Source: Bryobacterales bacterium
Lineage (GTDB): Bacteria; Acidobacteriota; Terriglobia; Bryobacterales; Bryobacteraceae
DNA length: 64,000 bases
Assembly (NCBI GenBank): GCA_003166865.1
Contig: PMUP01000034.1
Location: 55,240-119,239 of the forward strand
Direction: 5' to 3'
The notes beneath the pieces were generated by a model. That model ran no database searches, was not told the DNA's origin, and was given only the letters and a program-made list of their open reading frames with translations. The position numbers and the translations under genes were made by a program. Positions 17,698 through 29,429 of this stretch are shown in pieces (position 1 is the stretch's first letter; each line of letters starts with the position of its first letter).

Positions 17698-17868
17698 TCA
17701 CACAGCTTCATTCCTCGCCTCGACGTCGTCGCCACAGGCCAGCTGCATAAACTCTTCGGCGACGCTCTCCAAGTCCCGATCGCTGAGCAAAACGATCAGA
17801 GACTGAAACGCCTCGTCGAAACTCGCACCCGTGAGCCCCCGCTGAACTGAGCTGAATCTCTCACGCAC
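17698..17868 (-). CDS. small acidic hypothetical protein (56 aa)
   Basis: A GTG-started frame of 56 codons reads as one amphipathic helical protein (SFDEAFQSLIVLLSDRDLES, then VAEEFMQLACGDDVEARNEA). The acidic character complements the basic 54-aa product encoded just downstream, so the pair could be a two-gene unit. No family is recognised and no strong Shine-Dalgarno is visible. Confidence 0.45.
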   Translation of the reverse strand: MRERFSSVQRGLTGASFDEAFQSLIVLLSDRDLESVAEEFMQLACGDDVEARNEAV

Positions 17869-17954
17869 TGCACCGGCATCGCACGCGGACTTTGACCGTC
17901 TAGCACGCGGAGCGCTACACTGAAATCCACTGCAAGACGCACCAGGAGGACGCC

Positions 17955-19322
17955 ATGTCGCCAGATAATGGAGCAGTCGGACGCAGGGATTTCCTGAAAA
18001 CCGCCAGCGCCGCCGGCTTATCGCTGGGCATCGCGGGGTCTGCTTTGGCCGGCCGCGGTGCCAAGATGAGCAACCGCGTGATCGGCGCCAATGACCGCAT
18101 CAATATTGGCGTGATCGGCGTGGGAGGCCGGGGCTCGGACGATGCGCGATCCTTCCAACGGATTGGCGAAAAGGACAACACCTGTCAGATCGTGGCCGTC
18201 TGCGATCTCTACGAGAAGCGCAAGCGCCTGAACGCCGAGAAGTTCAAGGTCGAGGGTTATCTGGATTATCGCGAGATCCTGGCGCGCTCCGACGTGGATG
18301 CCGTGGTAGTGGCAACGCCCGACCACTGGCACGCAAAGATTGCGCTGGATGCGATGGATCATGGCAAGGATGTCTACCTGGAAAAGCCGATGTGTCACAC
18401 CAACGAGGAGATGAAACAACTCGTCAATACTGTCAAGGAGACCAAGCGCGTCCTACAGGTCGGCTCGCAGACCACATCCGGCGATCAGTGGTGGAAGGCG
18501 CGCAAAGCCATTGCCGACGGCATGATCGGCCAGATGATCATGAGCCAGGGCTCCTACCATCGCAATTCCATCGAGGGCGAATGGAACTGGACCATCGATC
18601 TGGACGCTGGACCCGAAGGCAAAGGCGACAACTATGTCGACTGGAAGACCTGGCTTGGACCCGCGCCCATGCGGCCCTGGGATGCAGACCGGTTTTTCCG
18701 ATTCCGCAAGTATTGGGATTACTCGGGTGGCACTGCCACCGACCTCTTTTATCACGTCGTGGCGCCGCTGAACATTTGTTGGGGCGAGGCGCAGTTCCCT
18801 TCGCGCGTCATGGCGAGCGGCGGCAACTATGTTTTCAAAGATGAACGCGAAGTCCCCGATACGTTCATGCTGGTGGCCGATTACGCGGCCGGTCATTCCC
18901 TGGTGCTCAGTTCGTCCATGGCAAACTCGCACCACATTCCGGGGTTGATTCGCGGCCATGAAGGCACCATCATCATGGTCGAGAACGGAGAGTTCGAAAG
19001 TCGTGCGGAGTACATCACGGTGATTCCGGAATTGGTGCGCGATCATAAGACGCATGAGAAGGCGCCCTTGAAACCCGAGTACGCAGCCAAGTTCGGCAGC
19101 GAACCGATCAAGATTCCCGTGGACCAGACCGACATGATGACGGCGCACATTGAGAACTTCCTCGCGTGCGTCCGCTCGCGTGAGAAGCCGCATTTGGACG
19201 TAGAAACCGGCGCGCGCGCGCAGGCCGCCATCAATCTTGCCGTTCAGAGCTATCGGGAAGGACGCGTATTGTTCTGGGACGAAAAAAACTGGAAGGCTTC
19301 CGGGAAGCCGGTTAAGGCTTGA
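17955..19322 (+). CDS. Tat-exported Gfo/Idh/MocA-family oxidoreductase
   Basis: This 455-aa NAD(P)-dependent oxidoreductase of the Gfo/Idh/MocA family has a twin-arginine signal ([13 protein letters not shown], about 9-21). The Rossmann start is [17 protein letters not shown], and the family motif [15 protein letters not shown] carries the catalytic-region lysine of EKP. An AGGAGG ribosome site sits a few bases before the ATG. Tat export of the folded cofactor-bound enzyme is common for this family in Acidobacteria and Planctomycetes and suggests a periplasmic role on sugars or inositols. The substrate cannot be determined. The 300-aa antisense frame at 18453-19355 is a shadow. Confidence 0.93.
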   Translation: MSPDNGAVGRRDFLKTASAAGLSLGIAGSALAGRGAKMSNRVIGANDRINIGVIGVGGRGSDDARSFQRIGEKDNTCQIVAVCDLYEKRKRLNAEKFKVEGYLDYREILARSDVDAVVVATPDHWHAKIALDAMDHGKDVYLEKPMCHTNEEMKQLVNTVKETKRVLQVGSQTTSGDQWWKARKAIADGMIGQMIMSQGSYHRNSIEGEWNWTIDLDAGPEGKGDNYVDWKTWLGPAPMRPWDADRFFRFRKYWDYSGGTATDLFYHVVAPLNICWGEAQFPSRVMASGGNYVFKDEREVPDTFMLVADYAAGHSLVLSSSMANSHHIPGLIRGHEGTIIMVENGEFESRAEYITVIPELVRDHKTHEKAPLKPEYAAKFGSEPIKIPVDQTDMMTAHIENFLACVRSREKPHLDVETGARAQAAINLAVQSYREGRVLFWDEKNWKASGKPVKA

Positions 19323-19442
19323 CGCGCGTGCCGCAGCGGCCAGGTCCACCGTCACAGACTGCCCCGTTTCTCAACTCTTCATCCATCGAGCCGATCTGAA
19401 GTGCTTTGCGGACGGGAGAGAGACCCATCCGCTGGGAAAAGG

Positions 19443-19736
19443 TCAAATCCCGTGGGAGTTCGTCAGGCATGGGTCTATATTAGCTGGCAAACCAGTTCGA
19501 TTTCGACGGTGGTTGGCGGAGCGACGGCCTTCAGGGGTCGAGGTAAATGGCGCGCTCACCAGGACATCGATCTGATCGCTGGCGCAAACCGGGCTGGTGG
19601 CGGCGCTGCAAAAAAAGTAGATGTATGCTGGCTTCCCATTGACCGTGACGCGGACGCCGTTGAGCTGGGTAGGCATCTGGCGGGACGCGAACGAGGGAGC
19701 CATTTCACGGAGGGCTATCTCAAGGGCCGCTTGCAA
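19443..19736 (-). pseudogene. orphan fragment of a TIGR03437-domain protein
   Basis: The reading QMPTQLNGVRVTVNGKPAYI then FFCSAATSPVCASDQIDVL is a characteristic block of the Solibacter C-terminal domain TIGR03437. Before it is only a short lead, and after VSAPFTSTPEG the frame turns into basic, low-quality sequence. The rest of the domain and the parent protein are absent. It sits about 100 bp from the tRNA-Thr gene, suggesting debris from recombination or insertion at the tRNA. Confidence 0.65.
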
Positions 19737-19838
19737 TTCGGCTGGCGTCCGTGGGCGGTGTACCTGTGAAAGTCCCTGTGGCTGAGCCGATGGCAGTGAT
19801 TCGGTGAGCGATTTCAGTCGCTAACCATCTGAAAGAAC

Positions 19839-19914
19839 TGGAGCCACCCGCCGGGATCGAACCGGCGACCTGCTGATTACGAATCAGCCGCTCTACCAGC
19901 TGAGCTAGGGTGGC
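19839..19914 (-). tRNA. tRNA-Thr (anticodon CGT)
   Basis: The complement folds as a 76-nt tRNA. The acceptor stem pairs GCCACCC with GGGTGGC, with discriminator T and an encoded CCA end. The D arm is GCTCAGCTGGTAGAGC, and the anticodon stem GCTGA/TCAGC has loop TTCGTAA (anticodon CGT). The T arm carries GGTTCGATCC. It reads ACG threonine codons. Confidence 0.95.
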
Positions 19915-19988
19915 CCTCACCTCATTTTATACGCTCAGCGCTCAGCGCGCGCGCCGAACTTCCCGCCCGGCATGGTAGAACATTTGTT

Positions 19989-20303
19989 ATGGCATTCGTA
20001 AAAGTCGGTACGCTCTCTTCTCTGCCGCCCGGCTCGGTGACTGAAGTGACTCTCGGAGAAGATTCTTACGCGATCTGCAACTTGAACGGCGAACTGCACG
20101 CGCTGGCTGGCATCTGCCCTCACGCCGGCGGTCCGATCGGGCAAGGCAACATCCAGGACAACCTGGTGATTTGCCCTTGGCACGAATGGGCCTACGATTG
20201 CCGTACCGGCGAGAATGACTTCGATCCGGCCATTAAACTGGATCGCTTCCCGGTGAAAGCCGAGGGCGACGATATTCTGATCGATCCGGAAGTTCGTAAC
20301 TGA
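19989..20303 (+). CDS. Rieske [2Fe-2S] ferredoxin
   Basis: This 104-aa soluble Rieske-type protein carries the two cluster motifs: Cys43-Pro-His45 in GICPHAGG and Cys62-Pro-Trp-His65 in ICPWHEW. The short length and lack of a membrane anchor match the ferredoxins of Rieske non-heme oxygenases or NirD-like proteins rather than cytochrome bc1 subunits. It would pass electrons to an oxygenase or reductase in the cytoplasm. No partner lies nearby; the next gene (8 bp on) is mutM, so the two may share a transcript. Confidence 0.92.
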   Translation: MAFVKVGTLSSLPPGSVTEVTLGEDSYAICNLNGELHALAGICPHAGGPIGQGNIQDNLVICPWHEWAYDCRTGENDFDPAIKLDRFPVKAEGDDILIDPEVRN

Positions 20304-20311
20304 AGTGACCC

Positions 20312-21103
20312 GTGCCTGAGCTGCCGGAAGTCGAAACCGTTGTTCGCACCCTCGCGCCCAAGCTCACCGGGAGGCGCATCGTCGACGCGCGTTTTTCCTC
20401 GCGACACGTGGTGCGCCAGAAATTCCCGGTTTTGCGCCGGCGCGTGCGCAACCAGCTCGTAAAATCCGTCGAGCGGCACGGCAAGTTCATCGTTCTCACG
20501 CTCGATGAGGGCGTGCTGGTGATTCACTTAGGGATGACCGGGAAGCTTCTGCTCGACGCCGAGCCCGGCCCCTACGCCCGCGCCATTTTCGAGCTCGATC
20601 AAGGCCTGCTGGTTTACGACGACGTCCGCCATTTCGGCCGCATCGAGTGGAGCGCGCTACTTCCGGAACGCGCCGCCGCGCTCGGCCCCGACGCACTGCA
20701 GATCTCTTTCGAAGATTTCCGCCAGCTGTTAAAGACCCGCCGCTCCGCCATCAAGCCGCTGCTGCTCAATCAACGCTTCCTGCGCGGCATGGGCAACATC
20801 TATACCGACGAAGCTCTGTTCGAGGCCCGCATTCACCCCCGCGCCATCGCCGCCAGCCTGAGCAACGAGCGCGCCGGGCGGCTGCATCGCGCAATGGTCG
20901 ACATTCTCGCCACCGCGATTCGGCTCAAGGGCTCGTCGATCTCCGATTACGTCGATGCCGACGGCCAGCGCGGCAGTTTTCAGCAACAGCATCAGGTCTA
21001 CGGACGCGCTGGCGAGCGCTGCCCTACTTGCGGAACGCCGATCCGCCGGATCGTGGTGGGACAGCGCGGTACGCACTATTGTCCGAAGTGCCAGCGGAGT
21101 TGA
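20312..21103 (+). CDS. mutM: formamidopyrimidine-DNA glycosylase
   Basis: This 263-aa base-excision repair enzyme removes 8-oxoguanine and formamidopyrimidines. The mature N-terminus PELPEVETV supplies the catalytic proline and glutamate. The H2TH region contains GMGNIYTDEALF, and the C-terminus is a four-cysteine zinc finger (CPTCGTP to YCPKCQRS). It starts at GTG, 8 bp after the Rieske gene. The last 80 bases overlap the 3' end of folP on the other strand. Confidence 0.97.
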   Translation: MPELPEVETVVRTLAPKLTGRRIVDARFSSRHVVRQKFPVLRRRVRNQLVKSVERHGKFIVLTLDEGVLVIHLGMTGKLLLDAEPGPYARAIFELDQGLLVYDDVRHFGRIEWSALLPERAAALGPDALQISFEDFRQLLKTRRSAIKPLLLNQRFLRGMGNIYTDEALFEARIHPRAIAASLSNERAGRLHRAMVDILATAIRLKGSSISDYVDADGQRGSFQQQHQVYGRAGERCPTCGTPIRRIVVGQRGTHYCPKCQRS

Positions 21104-21950
21104 GCACCTGATCGGCCAGCAGCGCCGCGGCTTTCATCTCCACCACGTCATGGACGCGAACCACGTGCGCGCCGCCCAAAATGGACGCCGTCACGGCAGC
21201 CGCGGTCGCGCATTGCAGAAAGGCTTCGGACGCGTTCTCGGTCTGCGATAGAAACGACTTGCGCGACGGCCCCAACACCAGCGGAAACTCCATCGCCGCC
21301 AACTCGCTCAGCCGCGCCAGAATCTCCGCATTCTGCTCCTTGCGCTTGCCGAAGCCGAGCCCCGGATCGATTGCAATCCGCGCGCGATCCACGCCCGAGC
21401 GCACGGCGCGGTGCGTGGACGCATCCAAATCCTTCAGAATGGTCCCCAGCACATCCTTGAGCGGCGCAAGCTTGGCCCAGGTTTCGGGCGTGCCGCGCAT
21501 GTGAGTAATGATCAGGCCGGCGTCATGCTTCGCCGCGACGCGCGCCAGTTGCGCATCGAACGTCAGGCCCGAAGGATCGTTGATCAGCGCGGCCCCATAC
21601 TCCAGCGCTTTCTCCGCGACAGCCGATTTGTAGGTGTCCACCGATATCGGCACCGTCAGCTTCCCGCGCAGCCGCTTCAGCACTGGGACCAGGCGCCGCA
21701 GCTCTTCGGCTTCCGAGACGCGTTCGGAACCAGGCTTGGTCGATTCCGCGCCGATATCGATGATGTCCGCGCCCTGTTCTTCCAGCTCCACGGCGCGAGC
21801 AAACGCCCGGTCCGGATCGAAATACTTGCCGCCGTCAGAAAACGAATCGGGCGTCACGTTCAGCACGCCCATCAGCAACGTTCGCTCGCCGAGCAGCAGT
21901 TCGCGACCAGCCAGCTTCCAGACAAAATGGCGTCGATTCATTTGCTGCAC
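21024..21950 (-). CDS. folP: dihydropteroate synthase
   Basis: This 308-aa TIM-barrel enzyme joins p-aminobenzoate to 6-hydroxymethyl-dihydropterin diphosphate in folate synthesis and is the sulfonamide target. It has the pterin-binding signatures LMGVLNVTPDSFSDGG and DIIDIGAESTKPGS, the loop ISVDTYKSAVAEKA, and DPGLGFGKRKEQN with GPSRKSFL. The C-terminus runs about 25 residues past the usual end into the mutM coding region. The start is GTG 21950, with an ATG three codons later as an alternative. Confidence 0.97.
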   Translation of the reverse strand: MQQMNRRHFVWKLAGRELLLGERTLLMGVLNVTPDSFSDGGKYFDPDRAFARAVELEEQGADIIDIGAESTKPGSERVSEAEELRRLVPVLKRLRGKLTVPISVDTYKSAVAEKALEYGAALINDPSGLTFDAQLARVAAKHDAGLIITHMRGTPETWAKLAPLKDVLGTILKDLDASTHRAVRSGVDRARIAIDPGLGFGKRKEQNAEILARLSELAAMEFPLVLGPSRKSFLSQTENASEAFLQCATAAAVTASILGGAHVVRVHDVVEMKAAALLADQVLNSAGTSDNSAYRAVPPRSGGSAFRK

Positions 21951-21984
21951 CGGAGTCTGGTCTCGCCTACCAGCCCGCTGAAGA

Positions 21985-22052
21985 ACCGCTTGCTTACGCG
22001 CACGGCTCGGTAGCGCTCGGAATCTACTGAACCGCGCAGGTTAGTAAGCGGT
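21985..22052. repeat. REP-like inverted pair
   Basis: A unit starting ACCGCTTGCTTACGCG and ending GGCTCGGTA is followed, 12 bases on, by a diverged inverted copy (TACTGAACCGCGC to AGTAAGCGGT). Related units occur near 23451 and 54346. It lies between folP and tyrS, both leftward, and could form an extended hairpin. I infer a REP-type intergenic element. Confidence 0.55.
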
Positions 22053-22093
22053 GTTCTGGGATTTCTGCTCCGGGCCCCTAAGTGTTCTGGCAT

Positions 22094-23368
22094 CTAAAAA
22101 ACTCGCACCCGCTTCCACCTCTTGCCGACCCGCACGAAATAGGCTTCCGGCCCGAGAGTTATGTGTAGCTCTCTGATCGCCTCCGTGGGCTCATTTTGGC
22201 CAATCCTGACCGCACCGGCTTTTCTCTTGCGCACCGCGTCTGTCACCGATTCCGCTAGGCCGATGAAAGCCACGAGCCGGTCGACATTGACGAACTTCCG
22301 ATAAGGGCCATCCAGCGGATACAACTCATGGTAATTGGCGCTCATCGTTGCTCCAACGACGGCGTACGGGGCGTCGACAGTCTCTATATCGGTAGGCGCC
22401 GCCCCCTCGCGCACTTCGCGATCAAAATCGGCCTGCGCCTGATCGGCCGCCGCCACTGAATGGAAATCGGTCACGATTTGCCGCGCCAGCCGCATCTTCA
22501 CTGGCATGGGATCCTCCGCTTTCATGGCCGCGATCTCCGCCATGCTCTTATCGGTCAGCAACTCCCAGTAGCGCCACATCAACGTGTCGTTGATTCCCAT
22601 CACCTTGCGAAAGATCACCTTGGGCGGCTCCGCGATGCCGATGTAATTGCCCTTGGATTTCGACATCTTGTCGACTCCGTCGGTCCCCTCCAGCAGCGGA
22701 ACGGTGGCGACAATCTGCGGAAGCTGGCCGGAATCGCGTTGCAACTCGCGCCCCACCAGCAGATTGGTTCGCTGATCCGTGCCCCCCATCTCCACGTCGC
22801 ATTCCAGCATCACCGAATCGTATCCTTGCGCCAGCGGATACAACAATTCGTGCATCGAAATCGGAATGCCGTCCTTGAATCGATTGGTAAAATCATCCCG
22901 CTCCATGATGCGCGCCACGGTGTATTTCGAGCACAAGCGGAGGACGTCGACGAAGTGCAGCGGCTCCAGCCATTCACTGTTGAAGCGCACTTCGGTCTTC
23001 GCCGGATCCAGAATCTTGAACACCTGCGTCTTGTAAGTCTCGGCGTTCTTATTGATCTCTTCGCGCGTCATGGGCGGACGCGTCGTGTTGCGGCCGCTGG
23101 GATCGCCGATGAGTCCGGTAATGTCTCCGATCAGAAAAATTACTCGATGACCGAGATCTTGGAAGTGCTTCATCTTGCGAAGCAGCACCGTGTGTCCCAA
23201 GTGCAGATCGGGCGCCGTGGGATCGAAGCCCGCCTTAACGCGCAACGGACGGCCGCTCTTCCCGGCTTGGATAAGTCGCTCGCGCAATTCCTCCTCCCGG
23301 ATCAGATCCGCAAGACCCTTCTTCAAATACGCCAACTGCTCGTCGATCGATGCGTTCTTTGGTGCCAC
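22094..23368 (-). CDS. tyrS: tyrosyl-tRNA synthetase
   Basis: This 424-aa class I synthetase charges tRNA-Tyr. It has the HIGH-type motif HLGH (about 57-60), a Rossmann core with [13 protein letters not shown], a tyrosine pocket around [16 protein letters not shown], and the KMSKS motif ([11 protein letters not shown]). An S4-type RNA-binding domain forms the C-terminus (about 360-424). The layout with KMSKS fits the TyrZ-type branch rather than E. coli TyrS (KFGKT). It starts at GTG. No T-box leader was seen. Confidence 0.97.
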   Translation of the reverse strand: MAPKNASIDEQLAYLKKGLADLIREEELRERLIQAGKSGRPLRVKAGFDPTAPDLHLGHTVLLRKMKHFQDLGHRVIFLIGDITGLIGDPSGRNTTRPPMTREEINKNAETYKTQVFKILDPAKTEVRFNSEWLEPLHFVDVLRLCSKYTVARIMERDDFTNRFKDGIPISMHELLYPLAQGYDSVMLECDVEMGGTDQRTNLLVGRELQRDSGQLPQIVATVPLLEGTDGVDKMSKSKGNYIGIAEPPKVIFRKVMGINDTLMWRYWELLTDKSMAEIAAMKAEDPMPVKMRLARQIVTDFHSVAAADQAQADFDREVREGAAPTDIETVDAPYAVVGATMSANYHELYPLDGPYRKFVNVDRLVAFIGLAESVTDAVRKRKAGAVRIGQNEPTEAIRELHITLGPEAYFVRVGKRWKRVRVF

Positions 23369-23436
23369 CTTCTTTATTAAAGCAGGCTAAGACTGGCGCG
23401 CGAGTCGTTCGTACTTCAGCCCAGCTGCGCCACTGC

Positions 23437-23477
23437 TGAGCCGCGCGCATTCTGAACCGCGCGCGTGAGCAAGCGGG
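23437..23477. repeat. REP-like unit
   Basis: The element contains CTGAACCGCGCGCGTGAGC followed by AAGCGGG, whose complement matches the ACCGCTTGCTTACGCG type unit at 21985. A partial copy (TGAGCCGCGCGCAT) precedes it. It lies between the hybrid kinase and tyrS genes. Confidence 0.5.
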
Positions 23478-23489
23478 ACTAACTCGGGA

Positions 23490-26132
<2,643 letters not shown>

Positions 26133-26456
26133 ATATTCTATCGGTCGTTCACCCGATTCTACTTAGGACAGCGCTTCCGTGCCTTCTCTTATCGTGCAAT
26201 AAACTGCTCTTTTTCTTACAGTTACACTGATGGACCGCAGAGCCCAGCCCAGATAAGATTGAGCGCCGCGAATTTTCGAAATTCCGTGAAATTCTGCATG
26301 CACCCGCAACTCCGCTCGCCCGCTTCCTAAGAACGGGCTTCTGGTCCTCGTCACGTTGTATACTTCTTGAAGACCCCGACGCCCTTAACCGGCGATCCGG
26401 AGACTATGCACTTCCGGCTGGCTCGAGCCCGTCCGGAATCCAGGAGAAATGAACGA
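26133..26456. other. divergent intergenic region
   Basis: These 324 bases separate the leftward hybrid kinase from the rightward aldolase. No convincing ORF is present; frames here are short and run into the aldolase leader. Promoters for both genes are expected. The AGGAG before the aldolase ATG is at 26442-26446. Confidence 0.5.
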
Positions 26457-27299
26457 ATGAGCGAAGTACTCAGTGGAGCTGAGTTTAAAAAGCAACTGCG
26501 CGAAGGAAAGACCAAGCTCGGCCTGTTTCTGAACGCGCACAGCCCGACCGTCGCCGAGCAATTGGCCCATACCGGTTACGACTGGCTGCTCGTGGACACG
26601 CAACACGGACCGATGGGTTTTCAAGAGTTGTCGGCCATGCTGGCCGGAATCTCAAGCGGCGGAGCGAAGTCGCTGGTGCGCGTGGCTGGCTATCATGATC
26701 GTGGCGGCATCCAGCAATCTCTCGACATGGGCGCCGACGGCGTTCTGGTGCCCTACATCAATACCGCCGAGGAAGCTCGCCAGGCCGTGAGCTGCACGCG
26801 CTACCCCACGGCTGGAACGCGGTCGGTCTATTTCCCGCAGCGCAGCATGAACAAAGCCGGTCTGCTCGGCTACGCCGGCGCCGCCAACGACAACACCATC
26901 GTCGCGCTGCAAGTGGAAACGGCCGACTGCATCAAGAACATCGACGAAATCGCGGCCGTCAAGGGTGTCGACCTGCTGTTCCTCGGCCAAAACGATTTGT
27001 GCATGTCGATGGGACTCTTTGAAAAATACAAGTTCCCCGATATGTACACATCGCCCGAGTTGCACGCCGCCACCGACAAACTCCGCGCCGCGGCGAAGAA
27101 GAACAACGTCATCCTGGGCCTGTTCCTGTTCGGAACTTCGCGCGTCGGCGAATTCCTGGAGAAGGGCTTCCCCTTCATCAGCATCGGCAACGACCTGCAT
27201 CACGTCCTGACGCAGGCCGGAGCTTACGTCAAAGACGTCGAGGCGGTCTCGAAAGAAAAAGGTAAGGCCTGGACCCGGCGGGACACCGCTTTACTCTAG
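26457..27299 (+). CDS. HpcH/HpaI-family aldolase
   Basis: The ATG at 26457, ten bases after AGGAG, gives 280 aa with a natural family start; the upstream frame to 26367 is leader sequence. The fold is the HpcH/HpaI class II pyruvate aldolase. Its signatures are WLLVDTQHGPMGF (catalytic His), the substrate Arg region SLVRVAGY, metal ligands in VALQVETADCIKNIDEI (Glu) and the Asp of FLGQNDLCMSMG. Enzymes of this family cleave 4-hydroxy-2-oxoheptanedioate or 2-keto-3-deoxy-sugar acids to pyruvate and an aldehyde. The exact substrate is open. The gene is monocistronic. Confidence 0.92.
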   Translation: MSEVLSGAEFKKQLREGKTKLGLFLNAHSPTVAEQLAHTGYDWLLVDTQHGPMGFQELSAMLAGISSGGAKSLVRVAGYHDRGGIQQSLDMGADGVLVPYINTAEEARQAVSCTRYPTAGTRSVYFPQRSMNKAGLLGYAGAANDNTIVALQVETADCIKNIDEIAAVKGVDLLFLGQNDLCMSMGLFEKYKFPDMYTSPELHAATDKLRAAAKKNNVILGLFLFGTSRVGEFLEKGFPFISIGNDLHHVLTQAGAYVKDVEAVSKEKGKAWTRRDTALL

Positions 27300-27393
27300 T
27301 CCTGATCCTCCACCACCCAGATTTGACCTTGCACGCCCGGCCGCCGGAAGAGGTCGGGCGCGCAAGCTCAGGATCGCGTGATACTGAGAGCAG

Positions 27394-28227
27394 CTATTGC
27401 GCCCAGGTGCACGAAAAGCTGGTTCCGTCGCTCGAGAGCGCCGAGCACGTTGATGTTTGCGGACTCGTGCGGCTACCCACTTTGTTGATTTCTTCGATGT
27501 CCGCCGACGGAAATCCGATCGAGCCTCCGATCGGGCCGCTGGTCGTGGAATCCGTCGCGTAATTGGTGCCGCTAATACCCGTGCTGTCATAACCTAAAAG
27601 GCCCGTGCCGAAATCGGCCAACGGCAGGATTCCCCCCGAATTCGTGCAGCAGGGCGCCTCGACAATCCACTCGGCCGAAGACCGAGCGGCTCCGGACACA
27701 GTGGAACTCTTGCTAAAGGATTGCCCCGTGGATTCGTTCGCGATCGTAACGGTGAATGTCGTCCCACCGTTGTAAACCACTGACGCCGAAATCCTATTTC
27801 CCGGAGCAACCGTGAGGCCCGTGATTTCATACATGGGGTTTGGGTAAAACTCAAACCAGGCGTAATAGCCGGGGGTTCTCCCCGCACAGTACGACAAAGT
27901 GCCAGTTTGCTCGACGGTGCTTGAGCTATACCCATCCAGGCCCACCCAAAATGCGGCGTATTGGTCCCCCCTCACGCCGCTGCAGTTGGTTGTTGGCACA
28001 ACCCAGGAACCCTGGGCCGACGTAAAGGACGAGCCGAGCACTGCGTACCCGCTCCAGTTGGTGCTGTCCGCGGTGCCGTCGAAATGGTCTCGCTTATCCC
28101 GGATCGTCCCAAGCTGGTGCGGGGCGATTTTTTCCGTGGCGCTTCGCGAAAGCGACAGGCTCGAAACCTGCGCGAATGCAGGCAAGAAGGCAAGCGCTCC
28201 CATTAGTCCTAAACGTATACAGTGCAT
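27394..28227 (-). CDS. G1-family glutamic endopeptidase (eqolisin-like), secreted
   Basis: ATG 28227 is preferred over 28263 because a GGAG sits upstream and it yields a signal peptide (MHCIRLGLMGALAFLPAFAQ). The mature domain shows the eqolisin pattern: TNWSGYAVLGSSF, FWVGLDGYSSSTVEQTGT with the catalytic-region Gln, YYAWFEFYP, and SAEWIVEAP with the catalytic Glu. G1 peptidases are acid-active, pepstatin-insensitive proteases best known from fungi. This one would act outside the cell. It is 277 aa, monocistronic, and convergent with the aldolase gene. Confidence 0.88.
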   Translation of the reverse strand: MHCIRLGLMGALAFLPAFAQVSSLSLSRSATEKIAPHQLGTIRDKRDHFDGTADSTNWSGYAVLGSSFTSAQGSWVVPTTNCSGVRGDQYAAFWVGLDGYSSSTVEQTGTLSYCAGRTPGYYAWFEFYPNPMYEITGLTVAPGNRISASVVYNGGTTFTVTIANESTGQSFSKSSTVSGAARSSAEWIVEAPCCTNSGGILPLADFGTGLLGYDSTGISGTNYATDSTTSGPIGGSIGFPSADIEEINKVGSRTSPQTSTCSALSSDGTSFSCTWAQ

Positions 28228-28382
28228 CTTTTTTGCATCTCCTCTTCTAAAGAAACCGCCCACACAACTAAGAGCGTTGCCGCGTCCGATGCGCGATTAT
28301 TGGGATTATATCCTCGCTACTCTTGGATTGGAATCAGGAAACTGTCTCATTCGCCAAGTGAGGGTACTAGGTACTAGGATTA

Positions 28383-29342
28383 ATGCCTTACGGGTCTGCT
28401 GTGCAAAACCAAACCCATCCCCCGGCGTGGAAGACTTTGTTGGCTTTCGCGATTATCTATTTTGTGTGGGGATCCACATACCTCGCTATTCGCGTTGGCG
28501 TGCGCGAAGTTCCGCCGTTCCTTCTCGCGGCCATGCGATTCCTGGTTGCGGGACTCGTTCTTTATGGCTGGATGCTCACGCGCGGCCAGCGCTCACCCAG
28601 CCGGCGCCAATGGATGTCGGCATTCTTACTCGCTCTCCTGATCTTCGTCTTCGACTACGGACTGTTGTTCTGGGCCGAGCAGCGTGTGCCTTCGGGAATT
28701 GCGGCTGTCATGCTGGCCACCATCCCGGCGTTTATGGCGCTGTCGGAAATCATTCTCCTCGGAACGCAGAAGCTCACCGTTCGCTTGGCCCTGGCGCTCT
28801 TGATCGGGATTGGCGGAGTGGCAGTGCTGACCATCCACTCGTTGGACCTCGGCGGCGCGCCGATCGACCGGGCGGGCGCCGTGGCGCTAATCATTGCAGC
28901 GATCAGTTTCGCGGTATCGTCCGCGCTTACGCGTAAACTTCCGCTGCCGCCTTCCAAGGTGATGAGCTCGGGGGCCCAGATGCTCGCCGGCGGAGTGTTG
29001 CTGGCTCTCACCGCGGCCGCGCTGGGCGAATTCCGTAATTTTCATCCGTCCACCGTCTCAACGGGAGCCTGGTTCTCGCTGCTCTACCTGATCGTCCCTG
29101 GCTCCATCATCGGCTTTACCGCCTACGTGTGGCTGATCCATCACGAATCGCCGACCAAAGTCGGGACCTACGCATACGTGAATCCGGTTGTGGCGGTGCT
29201 GGTTGGATATTTCCTGGGCGGTGAAACGCTGGGCCTGCGAACCATCCTGGGGACTCTGCTCGTTCTCATCAGCGTGCTGGTGATCACCACCACCCGAGTA
29301 AAGAAACCGCTAGCGGCACTCTTAGCGGAAGACACCGGGTAG
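28383..29342 (+). CDS. EamA/DMT-family transporter
   Basis: This 319-aa inner-membrane protein has ten hydrophobic helices in two homologous EamA halves. The first half opens FVWGSTYLAIRVGVREVPP, the hallmark of the RhaT/YedA-type drug/metabolite transporters, and the second half contains VPGSIIGFTAYVWLIHH. Members export amino acids or other small metabolites, or import sugars; the substrate is unknown. Just upstream is a tandem GGTACTAG repeat (28363-28377). The start is ATG 28383, with GTG 28401 as an alternative. Confidence 0.92.
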   Translation: MPYGSAVQNQTHPPAWKTLLAFAIIYFVWGSTYLAIRVGVREVPPFLLAAMRFLVAGLVLYGWMLTRGQRSPSRRQWMSAFLLALLIFVFDYGLLFWAEQRVPSGIAAVMLATIPAFMALSEIILLGTQKLTVRLALALLIGIGGVAVLTIHSLDLGGAPIDRAGAVALIIAAISFAVSSALTRKLPLPPSKVMSSGAQMLAGGVLLALTAAALGEFRNFHPSTVSTGAWFSLLYLIVPGSIIGFTAYVWLIHHESPTKVGTYAYVNPVVAVLVGYFLGGETLGLRTILGTLLVLISVLVITTTRVKKPLAALLAEDTG

Positions 29343-29429
29343 GCTGCAATAGAATAGGGCCATGCGGGGATTGCGCCCACATGACCAGGCACTGGGAAGC
29401 TATCGCCTCAAGATCCACGAAAGAAAGTC

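Noticed and set aside
18453..19355. 300-aa open frame antisense to the Gfo/Idh/MocA gene
   Set aside because: Shadow of a high-GC gene. The composition (His, Arg, Ala-rich) is not that of a protein family and the sense gene has clear motifs.
22460..23380. 306-aa frame antisense to tyrS
   Set aside because: Entirely inside a well-supported tRNA synthetase gene; it shows only His/Gln/Arg-rich sequence.
27899..28936. 345-aa plus-strand frame spanning the G1 peptidase and the start of the transporter
   Set aside because: It crosses two well-supported genes in other frames and carries no domain.
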